A stretch of DNA of 64,000 bases from Auanema rhodensis (Eukaryota > Nematoda > Chromadorea > Rhabditida > Rhabditidae), in NCBI GenBank assembly GCA_964057225.1, contig OZ059899.1:19414501-19478500 (forward strand), read 5' to 3'. This document shows positions 50,413-63,170 of this stretch, in pieces (within the stretch, counting starts at the first letter, position 1; each line of letters starts with the position of its first letter). A model generated the notes under the pieces. That model worked only from the letters and a program-made list of their open reading frames with translations. It searched no databases and had not been told where the DNA came from. The position numbers were made by a program, and so were the translations under genes.

Positions 50413-53400
50413 TTGTATTGAGCGTTTCTCAATGTAGTATAGTGCATTCGATGCGGATTTTTAAGCTGCGTCGATCTATGTTATCAGATTTGCGCTAGCT
50501 TAAAAATGCACCGAGATATCAACTGATATAAGTTCACACTTATATCCTCGATTTTCAACCTGAAGAATTAATTTCTTCGTTGAATAACAATGTCCATCGT
50601 CTTCGCCTTAAAAAAAAAATCTAAAAACATCTACTTTTTGTGAAATTATTTTGAAATTTTTAGGGAAAATTTTTGTCAAAAAGTTTTTGGAAGCAATGTT
50701 GAGTGTACATGGAAACTCAACATACACTAATGCATCATTTTTCAAACGATCATAACTAATTTTTGTATTGAGCGTTTCTCAATGTAGTATAGTGCATTCG
50801 ATGCGGATTTTTAAGCTGCGTCGATCTATGTTATCAGATTTGCGCTATCTTAAAAATGCACCGAGATATCAACTGATATAAGTTCACACTTATATCCTCG
50901 ATTTTCACCCTGAAGAATTAATTTTTTCGTTGAATAACATTGTCCATCGTCTTCGCCTTGAAAAAAGGAATCTAAAAACATCTACTTTTTGTGAAATTAT
51001 TTTGAAATTTTTAGGGAAAATTTTTGTCAAAAAGTTTTTGGAAGCAATGTTGAGTGTACATGGAAACTCAACATACACTAATGCATCATTTTTCAAACGA
51101 TCATAACTAATTTTTGTATCGAGCGTTTCTCAATGTAGTATAGTGCATTCGATGCGGATTTGTAAGCTGCGTCGATCTATGTTATCAGATTTGCGCTATC
51201 TTAAAAATGCACCGAGATATCAACTGATATAAGTTCACACTTATATCCTCGATTTTCAACCTGCAGAATTAATTTCTTCGTTGAATAACAATGTCCATCG
51301 TCTTCGCCTTAAAAAAAAATCTAAAAACATCTACTTTTTGTGAAATTATTTTGAAATTTTTAGGGAAAATTTTTGTCAAAAAGTTTTTGGAAGCAATGTT
51401 GAGTGTACATGGAAACTCAACATACACTAATGCATCATTTTTCAAACGATCATAAATAAATTTTGTATTGAGCGTTTCTCAATGTAGTATAGTGCATTCG
51501 ATGCGGATTTGTAAGCTGCGTCGATCTATGTTATCAGATTTGCGCTATCTTAAAAATGCACCGAGATATCAACTGATATAAGTTCACACTTATATCCTCG
51601 ATTTTCAACCTGAAGAATTAATTTCTTCGTTGAATAACAATGTCCATCGTCTTCGCCTTAAAAACAAATCTAAAAACATCTACTTTTTGTGAAATTATTT
51701 TGAAATTTTTAGGGAAAATTTTTGTCAAAAAGTTTTTGGAAGCAATGTTGAGTGTACATGGAAACTCAACATACACTAATGCATCATTTTTCAAACGATC
51801 ATAACTAATTTTTGTATTGAGCGTTTCTCAATGTAGTATAGTGCATTCGATGCGGATTTTTAAGCTGCGTCGATCTATGTTATCAGATTTGCGCTAGATT
51901 AAAAATGCACCGAGATATCAACTGATATAAGTTCACACTTATATCCTCGATTTTCACCCTGAAGAATTAATTTTTTCGTTGAATAACATTGTCCATCGTC
52001 TTCGCCTTGAAAAAAGGAATCTAAAAACATCTACTTTTTGTGAAATTATTTTGAAATTTTTAGGGAAAATTTTTGTCAAAAAGTTTTTGGAAGCAATGTT
52101 GAGTGTACATGGAAACTCAATATACACTAATGCATCATTTTTCAAACGATCATAACTAATTTTTGTATCGAGCGTTTCTCAATGTAGTATAGTGCATTCG
52201 ATGCGGATTTTTAAGCTGCGTCGATCTATGTTATCAGATTTGCGCTATCTTAAAAATGCACCGAGATATCAACTGATATAAGTTCACACTTATATCCTCG
52301 ATTTTCAACCTGAAGAATTAATTTCTTCGTTGAATAACAATGTCCATCGTCTTCGCCTTAAAAAAAAATCTAAAAACATCTACTTTTTGTGAAATTATTT
52401 TGAAATTTTTAGGGAAAATTTTTGTCAAAAAGTTTTTGGAAGCAATGTTGAGTGTACATGGAAACTCAACATACACTAATGCATCATTTTTCAAACGATC
52501 ATAACTAATTTTTGTATTGAGCGTTTCTCAATGTAGTATAGTGCATTCGATGCGGATTTTTAAGCTGCGTCGATCTATGTTATCAGATTTGCGCTAGCTT
52601 AAAAATGCACCGAGATATCAACTGATATAAGTTCACACTTATATCCTCGATTTTCAACCTGAAGAATTAATTTTTTCGTTGAATAACATTGTCCATCGTC
52701 TTCGCCTTGAAAAAAGGAATCTAAAAACATCTACTTTTTGTGAAATTATTTTGAAATTTTTAGGGAAAATTTTTGTCAAAAAGTTTTTGGAAGCAATGTT
52801 GAGTGTACATGGAAACTCAACATACACTAATGCATCATTTTTCAAACGATCATAACTAATTTTTGTATCGAGCGTTTCTCAATGTAGTATAGTGCATTCG
52901 ATGCGGATTTTTAAGCTGCGTCGATCTATGTTATCAGATTTGCGCTATCTTAAAAATGCACCGAGATATCAACTGATATAAGTTCACACTTATATCCTCG
53001 ATTTTCAACCTGAAGAATTAATTTCTTCGTTGAATAACAATGTCCATCGTCTTCGCCTTAAAAAAAATCTAAAAACATCTACTTTTTGTGAAATTATTTT
53101 GAAATTTTTAGGGAAAATTTTTGTCAAAAAGTTTTTGGAAGCAATGTTGAGTGTACATGGAAACTCAACATACACTAATGCATCATTTTTCAAACGATCA
53201 TAACTAATTTTTGTATTGAGCGTTTCTCAATGTAGTATAGTGCATTCGATGCGGATTTTTAAGCTGCGTCGATCTATGTTATCAGATTTGCGCTAGCTTA
53301 AAAATGCACCGAGATATCAACTGATATAAGTTCACACTTATATCCTCGATTTTCAACCTGAAGAATTAATTTCTTCGTTGAATAACAATGTCCATCGTCT

Positions 53401-54700
53401 TCGCCTTAAAAAAAAATCTAAAAACATCTACTTTTTGTGAAATTATTTTGAAATTTTTAGGGAAAATTTTTGTCAAAAAGTTTTTGGAAGCAATGTTGAG
53501 TGTACATGGAAACTCAACATACACTAATGCATCATTTTTCAAACGATCATAACTAATTTTTGTATTGAGCGTTTCTCAATGTAGTATAGTGCATTCGATG
53601 CGGATTTTTAAGCTGCGTCGATCTATGTTATCAGATTTGCGCTATCTTAAAAATGCACCGAGATATCAACTGATATAAGTTCACACTTATATCCTCGATT
53701 TTCACCCTGAAGAATTAATTTTTTCGTTGAATAACATTGTCCATCGTCTTCGCCTTGAAAAAAGGAATCTAAAAACATCTACTTTTTGTGAAATTATTTT
53801 GAAATTTTTAGGGAAAATTTTTGTCAAAAAGTTTTTGGAAGCAATGTTGAGTGTACATGGAAACTCAACATACACTAATGCATCATTTTTCAAACGATCA
53901 TAACTAATTTTTGTATCGAGCGTTTCTCAATGTAGTATAGTGCATTCGATGCGGATTTGTAAGCTGCGTCGATCTATGTTATCAGATTTGCGCTATCTTA
54001 AAAATGCACCGAGATATCAACTGATATAAGTTCACACTTATATCCTCGATTTTCAACCTGCAGAATTAATTTCTTCGTTGAATAACAATGTCCATCGTCT
54101 TCGCCTTAAAAAAAAATCTAAAAACATCTACTTTTTGTGAAATTATTTTGAAATTTTTAGGGAAAATTTTTGTCAAAAAGTTTTTGGAAGCAATGTTGAG
54201 TGTACATGGAAACTCAACATACACTAATGCATCATTTTTCAAACGATCATAAATAAATTTTGTATTGAGCGTTTCTCAATGTAGTATAGTGCATTCGATG
54301 CGGATTTGTAAGCTGCGTCGATCTATGTTATCAGATTTGCGCTATCTTAAAAATGCACCGAGATATCAACTGATATAAGTTCACACTTATATCCTCGATT
54401 TTCAACCTGAAGAATTAATTTCTTCGTTGAATAACAATGTCCATCGTCTTCGCCTTAAAAAAAAATCTAAAAACATCTACTTTTTGTGAAATTATTTTGA
54501 AATTTTTAGGGAAAATTTTTGTCAAAAAGTTTTTGGAAGCAATGTTGAGTGTACATGGAAACTCAACATACACTAATGCATCATTTTTCAAACGATCATA
54601 ACTAATTTTTGTATTGAGCGTTTCTCAATGTAGTATAGTGCATTCGATGCGGATTTTTAAGCTGCGTCGATCTATGTTATCAGATTTGCGCTAGATTAAA
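49856..54700. repeat. eight-monomer (2,797/2,798 bp) duplication overlapping the 3,852-bp pair
   Basis: Private marks recur at this spacing: the eight-A monomer (50207/53005), CTGCAG from a one-base change (51261/54058), CATAAATAAATTTTG (51451/54248), two consecutive CGGATTTGTAAG monomers (about 51,155 and 51,505; 53,952 and 54,300) and CTAGATTAAA (51894/54691). To the left of 49.5 kb the spacing shifts to 3,148 bp (48806/51954, 49157/52305), that is one extra 350-bp monomer, at about 49507-49856, lies in the left copy. Confidence 0.8.
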
Positions 54701-56153
54701 AATGCACCGAGATATCAACTGATATAAGTTCACACTTATATCCTCGATTTTCAACCTGAAGAATTAATTTCTTCGTTGAATAACAATGTCCATCGTCTTC
54801 GCCTTAAAAAAAAAATCTAAAAACATCTACTTTTTGTGAAATTATTTCGAAATTTTTAGGGAAAATTTTTGTCAAAAAGTTTTTGGAAGCAATGTTGAGT
54901 GTACATGGAAACTCAACATACACTAATGCATCATTTTTCAAACGATCATAACTAATTTTTGTATTGAGCGTTTCTCAATGTAGTATAGTGCATTCGATGC
55001 GGATTTTTAAGCTGCGTCGATCTATGTTATCAGATTTGCGCTATCTTTAAAATGCACCGATATATCAACTGATATAAGTTCACACTTATATCCTCGATTT
55101 TCACCCTGAAGAATTAATTTTTTTGTTGAATAACCTTGTCCATCGTCTTCACCTTGAAAAAAGGAATCTAAAAACATCTACTTTTTGTAAAATTATTTTG
55201 AAATTTTTAGGGAAAATTTTTGTCAAAATGTTTTTGGAAGCAATGTTGAGTGTACATGGAAACTCAACATACACTAATGCATCTTTTTTCAAACGATCAT
55301 AACTAAGTTTTGTATTGAGCGTTTCTCAATGTAGTATAGTGCATTCGATGCGGATTTTTAAGCTGCGTCGATCTGTGTTATCAGATTTGCGCTAGCTTAA
55401 AAATGCACCGAGATATCAACTGATAAAAGTTCACACTTATATCCTCGATTTTCACCCTGAAAAATTGATTTTTTCGTTGAATAACATTGTCCATCGTCTT
55501 TGCCTTGAAAAAAGGAATCTAAAAACATCTACTTTTTGTAAAATTATTTTGAAATTTTTAGGGAAAATTTTTGTCAAAATGTTTTTGGAAGCAATGTTGA
55601 GTGTACATGGAAACTCAACATACACTAATGCATCTTTTTTCAAACGATCATAACTAAGTTTTGTATTGAGCGTTTCTCAATGTAGTATAGTGCCTTCGAT
55701 GCGGATTTTTAAGCTGCGTCGATCTGTGTTATCAGATTTGCGCTATCTTTAAAATGCACCGATATATCAACTGATATAAGTTCACACTTATATCCTCGAT
55801 TTTCACCCTGAAGAATTAATTTTTTTGTTGAATAACCTTGTTCATCGTCTTCACCTTGAAAAAAGGAATCTAAAAACATCTACTTTTTGTAAAATTATTT
55901 TGAAATTTTTAGGGAAAATTTTTGTCAAAATGTTTTTGGAAGCAATGTTGAGTGTACATGGAAACTCAACATACACTAATGCATCATTTTTCAAACGATC
56001 ATAACTAAGTTTTGTATTAAGCGTTTCTCAATGTAGTATAGTGCATTCGATGCGGATTTTTGAGCTGCGTCGATCTGTGTTATCAGATTTGCGCTAGCTT
56101 AAAAATGCACCGAGATATCAACTGATATAAGTTCACACTTATATCCTCGATTT
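54701..56153. repeat. transition from Q monomers to the V subtype
   Basis: The last Q monomer (about 54,752-55,101) has GAAATTATTTCGAAATTT. From 55,101 the monomers carry AACCTTG(T)CC with CTTCACC, TTTGTAAAATTA and CATAACTAAGTTTTG. A D/E-like copy with CTGAAAAATTGA sits at 55,452 and a further V copy with GTTCATCG at 55,803. V and Q share almost none of their private marks, so this is one of the sharpest subtype changes inside the 351-bp array. Confidence 0.7.
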
Positions 56154-59100
56154 TCACCCTGAAAAATTGATTTTTTCGTTGAATAACATTGTCCATCGTC
56201 TTTGCCTTGAAAAAAGGAATCTAAAAACATCTACTTTTTGTAAAATTATTTTGAAATTTTTAGGGAAAATTTTTGTCAAAATGTTTTTGGAAGCAATGTT
56301 GAGTGTACATGGAAACTCAACATACACTAATACATCATTTTTTAAACGATCATAACTAATTTTTGTATTGAGGGTTTCTCAATGTAGTATAGTGCCTTCG
56401 ATGCGGATTTTTAAGCTGCGTCGATCTATGTTATCAGATTTGCGCTATCTTTAAAATGCACCGATATATCAACTGATATAAGTTCACACTTATATCCTCG
56501 ATTTTCACCCTGAAGAATTAATTTTTTTGTTGAATAACCTTGTCCATCGTCTTCACCTTGAAAAAAGGAATCTAAAAACATCTACTTTTTGTAAAATTAT
56601 TTTGAAATTTTTAGGGAAAATTTTTGTCAAAATGTTTTTGGAAGCAATGTTGAGTGTACATGGAAACTCAACATACACTAATGCATCATTTTTCAAACGA
56701 TCATAACTAATTTTCGTATTAAGCGTTTCTCAATGTAGTATAGTGCATTCGATGCGGATTTTTAAGCTGCGTCGATCTGTGTTATCAGATTTGCGCTATC
56801 TTTAAAATGCATCGAGATATCAACTGATATAAGTTCACACTTATATCCTCGATTTTCACCCTGAAAAATTGATTTTTTCGTTGAATAACATTGTCCATCG
56901 TCTTTGCCTTGAAAAAAGGAATCTAAAAACATCTAATTTTTGTGAAATTATTTCGAAATTTTTAGGTAAAATTTTTGTCAAAATGTTTTTGAAAGCAATG
57001 TTGAGTGTACATGGAAACTCAACATACACTAATGCATCATTTTTCAAACGATCATGACTAATTTTTGTATTGAGCGTTTCTCAATGTAGTATAGTGCCTT
57101 CGATGCGGATTTTTAAGCTGCGTCGATCTATGTTATCAGATTTGCGCTATCTTTAAAATGCACCGATATATCAACTGATATAAGTTCACACTTATATCCT
57201 CGATTTTCACCCTGAAGAATTAATTTTTTTGTTGAATAACATTGTCCATCGTCTTCGCCTTGAAAAAAGGAATCTAAAAACATCTACTTTTTGTGAAATT
57301 AATTTGAAATTTTTAGGGAAAATTTTTGTCAAAATGGTTTTGGAAGCAATGTTGAGTGTACATGGAAACTCAACATACACTAATGCATCATTTTTCAAAC
57401 GATCATAACTAATTTTCGTATTAAGCGTTTCTCAATGTAGCATAGTGCATTCGATGCGGATTTTTAAGCTGCGTCGATCTATGTTATCAGATTTGCGCTA
57501 GCTTAAAAATGCACCGAGATATCAACTGATATAAGTTCACACTTATATCCTCGATTTTCACCCTGAAGAATTAATTTTTTTGTTGAATAACATTGTCCAT
57601 CGTCTTCGCCTTGAAAAAAGGAATCTAAAAACATCTACTTTTTGTGAAATTAATTTGAAATTTTTAGGGAAAATTTTTGTCAAAATGGTTTTGGAAGCAA
57701 TGTTGAGTGTACATGGAAACTCAACATACACTAATGCATCATTTTTCAAACGATCATAACTAATTTTCGTATTAAGCGTTTCTCAATGTAGCATAGTGCA
57801 TTCGATGCGGATTTTTAAGCTGCGTCGATCTATGTTATCAGATTTGCGCTAGCTTAAAAATGCACCGAGATATCAACTGATATAAGTTCACACTTATATC
57901 CTCGATTTTCACCCTGAAAAATTGATTTTTTCGTTGAATAACATTGTCCATCGTCTTTGCCTTGAAAAAAGGAATCTAAAAACATCTACTTTTTGTAAAA
58001 TTATTTTGAAATTTTTAGGGAAAATTTTTGTCAAAATGTTTTTGGAAGCAATGTTGAGTGTACATGGAAACTCAACATACACTAATACATCATTTTTTAA
58101 ACGATCATAACTAATTTTTGTATTGAGGGTTTCTCAATGTAGTATAGTGCCTTCGATGCGGATTTTTAAGCTGCGTCGATCTATGTTATCAGATTTGCGC
58201 TATCTTTAAAATGCACCGATATATCAACTGATATAAGTTCACACTTATATCCTCGATTTTCACCCTGAAGAATTAATTTTTTTGTTGAATAACCTTGTCC
58301 ATCGTCTTCACCTTGAAAAAAGGAATCTAAAAACATCTACTTTTTGTAAAATTATTTTGAAATTTTTAGGGAAAATTTTTGTCAAAATGTTTTTGGAAGC
58401 AATGTTGAGTGTACATGGAAACTCAACATACACTAATGCATCATTTTTCAAACGATCATAACTAATTTTCGTATTAAGCGTTTCTCAATGTAGTATAGTG
58501 CATTCGATGCGGATTTTTAAGCTGCGTCGATCTGTGTTATCAGATTTGCGCTATCTTTAAAATGCATCGAGATATCAACTGATATAAGTTCACACTTATA
58601 TCCTCGATTTTCACCCTGAACAATTGATTTTTTCGTTGAATAACATTGTCCATCGTCTTTGCCTTGAAAAAAGGAATCTAAAAACATCTAATTTTTGTGA
58701 AATTATTTCGAAATTTTTAGGTAAAATTTTTGTCAAAATGTTTTTGAAAGCAATGTTGAGTGTACATGGAAACTCAACATACACTAATGCATCATTTTTC
58801 AAACGATCATGACTAATTTTTGTATTGAGCGTTTCTCAATGTAGTATAGTGCCTTCGATGCGGATTTTTAAGCTGCGTCGATCTATGTTATCAGATTTGC
58901 GCTATCTTTAAAATGCACCGATATATCAACTGATATAAGTTCACACTTATATCCTCGATTTTCACCCTGAAGAATTAATTTTTTTGTTGAATAACATTGT
59001 CCATCGTCTTCGCCTTGAAAAAAGGAATCTAAAAACATCTACTTTTTGTGAAATTAATTTGAAATTTTTAGGGAAAATTTTTGTCAAAATGGTTTTGGAA

Positions 59101-59663
59101 GCAATGTTGAGTGTACATGGAAACTCAACATACACTAATGCATCATTTTTCAAACGATCATAACTAATTTTCGTATTAAGCGTTTCTCAATGTAGTATAG
59201 TGCATTCGATGCGGATTTTTAAGCTGCGTCGATCTGTGTTATCAGATTTGCGCTAGCTTCAAAATGCACCGAGATATCAACTGAAATAAGTTAACACATA
59301 TATCCTCGATTTTCACCCTGAAGAATTAATTTTTTTGTTGAATAACATTGTCCATCGTCTTCGCCTTGAAAAAAGGAATCTAAAAACATCTACTTTTTGT
59401 GAAATTATTTTGAAATTTTTAGGGAAAATTTTTGTCAAAATGTTTTTGGAAGCAATGTTGAGTGTACATGGAAACTCAACATACACTAATACATCATTTT
59501 TTAAACGATCATAACTAATTTTTGTATTGAGGGTTTCTCAATGTAGTATAGTGCATTCGATGCGGATTTTTAAGCTGCGTCGATCTGTGTTATCAGATTT
59601 GCGCTATCTTTAAAATGCACCGAGATATCAACTGATATAAGTTCACACTTATATCCTCGATTT
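56154..59663. repeat. five-monomer higher-order repeat, two copies (1,755 bp)
   Basis: The order D/E-like, V, D/E-like with TTTCGAAATTTTTAGGTAAAA, and W (GAAATTAATTTG with CAAAATGGTTTTG) recurs at 1,755 bp: 56154/57909, 56505/58260, 56856/58611, 57207/58962. W is doubled at 57207 and 57558. The fifth place is W in the left copy and an edge-type monomer (CTGAAATAAGTTAACAC) in the right. Differences by eye are few, such as CTGAAAAATTG at 56862 versus CTGAACAATTG at 58617. Confidence 0.75.
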
Positions 59664-62600
59664 TCACCCTGAAAAATTGAATTTTCGTTGAATAATATTG
59701 TCCATCGTCTTTGCCTTGAAAAAAGGAATCTAAAAACATCTACTTTTTGTAAAATTCTTTTGAAATTTTTAGGTAAAATTTTTGTCAAAATGTTTTTGAA
59801 AGCAATGTTGAGTGTACATGGAAACTCAACATACACTAATGCATCATTTTTCAAACGATCATGACTAATTTTTGTATTGAGCGTTTCTCAATGTAGTATA
59901 GTGCCTTCGATGCGGATTTTTAAGCTGCGTCGATCTATGTTATCAGATTTGCGCTATCTTTAAAATGCACCGATATATCAACTGATATAAGTTCACACTT
60001 ATATCCTCGATTTTCACCCTGAAGAATTAATTTTTTTGTTGAATAACCTTGTCCATCGTCTTCACCTTGAAAAAAGGAATCTAAAAACATCTACTTTTTG
60101 TAAAATTATTTTGAAATTTTTAGGGAAAATTTTTGTCAAAATGTTTTTGGAAGCAATGTTGAGTGTACATGGAAACTCAACATACACTAATGCATCTTTT
60201 TTCAAACGATCATAACTAAGTTTTGTATTAAGCGTTTCTCAATGTAGTATAGAGCATTCGATGCGGATTTTTAAGCTGCGTCGATCTGTGTTATCAGATT
60301 TGCGCTATCTTAAAAATGCACCGAGATATCAACTGATATAAGTTCACACTTATATCCTCGATTTTCACCCTGAAGAATTAATTTTTTTGTTGAATAACCT
60401 TGTCCATCGTCTTCACCTTAAAAAAAGGAATCTAAAAACATCTACTTTTTGTAAAATTATTTTGAAATTTTTAGGGAAAATTTTTGTCAAAATGTTTTTG
60501 GAAGCAATGTTGAGTGTACATGGAAACTCAACATACACTAATGCATCATTTTTCAAACGATCATAACTAATTTTCGTATTAAGCGTTTCTCAATGTAGTA
60601 TAGTGCCTTCGATGCGGATTTTTAAGCTGCGTCGATCTGTGTTATCAGATTTGCGCTATCTTTAAAATGCATCGAGATATCAACTGATATAAGTTCACAC
60701 TTATATCCTCGATTTTCACCCTGAAAAATTGATTTTTTCGTTGAATAACATTGTCCATCGTCTTTGCCTTGAAAAAAGGAATCTAAAAACATCTAATTTT
60801 TGTGAAATTATTTCGAAATTTTTAGGTAAAATTTTTGTCAAAATGTTTTTGAAAGCAATGTTGAGTGTACATGGAAACTCAACATACACTAATGCATCAT
60901 TTTTCAAACGATCATGACTAATTTTTGTATTGAGCGTTTCTCAATGTAGTATAGTGCCTTCGATGCGGATTTTTAAGCTGCGTCGATCTATGTTATCAGA
61001 TTTGCGCTATCTTTAAAATGCACCGATATATCAACTGATATAAGTTCACACTTATATCCTCGATTTTCACCCTGAAGAATTAATTTTTTTGTTGAATAAC
61101 ATTGTCCATCGTCTTCGCCTTGAAAAAAGGAATCTAAAAACATCTACTTTTTGTGAAATTAATTTGAAATTTTTAGGGAAAATTTTTGTCAAAATGGTTT
61201 TGGAAGCAATGTTGAGTGTACATGGAAACTCAACATACACTAATGCATCATTTTTCAAACGATCATAACTAATTTTCGTATTAAGCGTTTCTCAATGTAG
61301 TATAGTGCATTCGATGCGGATTTTTAAGCTGCGTCGATCTGTGTTATCAGATTTGCGCTAGCTTCAAAATGCACCGAGATATCAACTGAAATAAGTTAGC
61401 ACATATATCCTCGATTTTCACCCTGAAGAATTAATTTTTTTGTTGAATAACATTGTCCATCGTCTTCGCCTTGAAAAAAGGAATCTAAAAACATCTACTT
61501 TTTGTGAAATTATTTTGAAATTTTTAGGGAAAATTTTTGTCAAAATGTTTTTGGAAGCAATGTTGAGTGTACATGGAAACTCAACATACACTAATACATC
61601 ATTTTTTAAACGATCATAACTAATTTTTGTATTGAGGGTTTCTCAATGTAGTATAGTGCATTCGATGCGGATTTTTAAGCTGCGTCGATCTGTGTTATCA
61701 GATTTGCGCTATCTTTAAAATGCACCGAGATATCAACTGATATAAGTTCACACTTATATCCTCGATTTTCACCCTGAAAAATTGATTTTTTCGTTGAATA
61801 ATATTGTCCATCGTCTTTGCCTTGAAAAAAGGAATCTAAAAACATCTACTTTTTGTAAAATTATTTTGAAATTTTTAGGTAAAATTTTTGTCAAAATGTT
61901 TTTGAAAGCAATGTTGAGTGTACATGGAAACTCAACATACACTAATGCATCATTTTTCAAACGATCATGACTAATTTTTGTATTGAGCGTTTCTCAATGT
62001 AGTATAGTGCCTTCGATGCGGATTTTTAAGCTGCGTCGATCTATGTTATCAGATTTGCGCTATCTTTAAAATGCACCGATATATCAACTGATATAAGTTC
62101 ACACTTATATCCTCGATTTTCACCCTGAAGAATTAATTTTTTTGTTGAATAACCTTGTCCATCGTCTTCACCTTGAAAAAAGGAATCTAAAAACATCTAC
62201 TTTTTGTAAAATTATTTTGAAATTTTTAGGGAAAATTTTTGTCAAAATGTTTTTGGAAGCAATGTTGAGTGTACATGGAAACTCAACATACACTAATGCA
62301 TCATTTTTCAAACGATCATGACTAATTTTTGTATTGAGCGTTTCTCAATGTAGTATAGTGCCTTCGATGCGGATTTTTAAGCTGCGTCGATCTATGTTAT
62401 CAGATTTGCGCTATCTTTAAAATGCACCGATATATCAACTGATATAAGTTCACACTTATATCCTCGATTTTCACCCTGAAGAATTAATTTTTTTGTTGAA
62501 TAACCTTGTCCATCGTCTTCACCTTGAAAAAAGGAATCTAAAAACATCTACTTTTTGTAAAATTATTTTGAAATTTTTAGGGAAAATTTTTGTCAAAATG

Positions 62601-63170
62601 TTTTTGGAAGCAATGTTGAGTGTACATGGAAACTCAACATACACTAATGCATCTTTTTTCAAACGATCATAACTAAGTTTTGTATTAAGCGTTTCTCAAT
62701 GTAGTATAGAGCATTCGATGCGGATTTTTAAGCTGCGTCGATCTGTGTTATCAGATTTGCGCTATCTTAAAAATGCACCGAGATATCAACTGATATAAGT
62801 TCACACTTATATCCTCGATTTTCACCCTGAAGAATTAATTTTTTTGTTGAATAACCTTGTCCATCGTCTTCACCTTAAAAAAAGGAATCTAAAAACATCT
62901 ACTTTTTGTAAAATTATTTTGAAATTTTTAGGGAAAATTTTTGTCAAAATGTTTTTGGAAGCAATGTTGAGTGTACATGGAAACTCAACATACACTAATG
63001 CATCATTTTTCAAACGATCATAACTAATTTTCGTATTAAGCGTTTCTCAATGTAGTATAGTGCATTCGATGCGGATTTTTAAGCTGCGTCGATCTGTGTT
63101 ATCAGATTTGCGCTAGCTTAAAAATGCACCGAGATATCAACTGATAAAAGTTCACACTTATATCCTCGAT
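58611..63170. repeat. duplicated block with period shifting from 2,105 to 2,457 bp
   Basis: Monomers at 58611, 58962, about 59313 and 59664 recur at 60716, 61067, 61418 and 61769 (2,105-2,106 bp; a one-base deletion near 59,680 explains the extra base). Further right, the private TATAGAGC (60248/62705) and the CTTCACCTTAAAA monomer (60411/62868) recur at 2,457 bp, so one extra V monomer was gained in the right copy (two near-identical V copies at about 62,119 and 62,470). Confidence 0.75.

Noticed and set aside
59570-59854. Longer (94-codon) minus-strand open frame
   Set aside because: A single-base deletion near 59,680 lets the repeat frame run into the next part of the monomer. It is not a gene.
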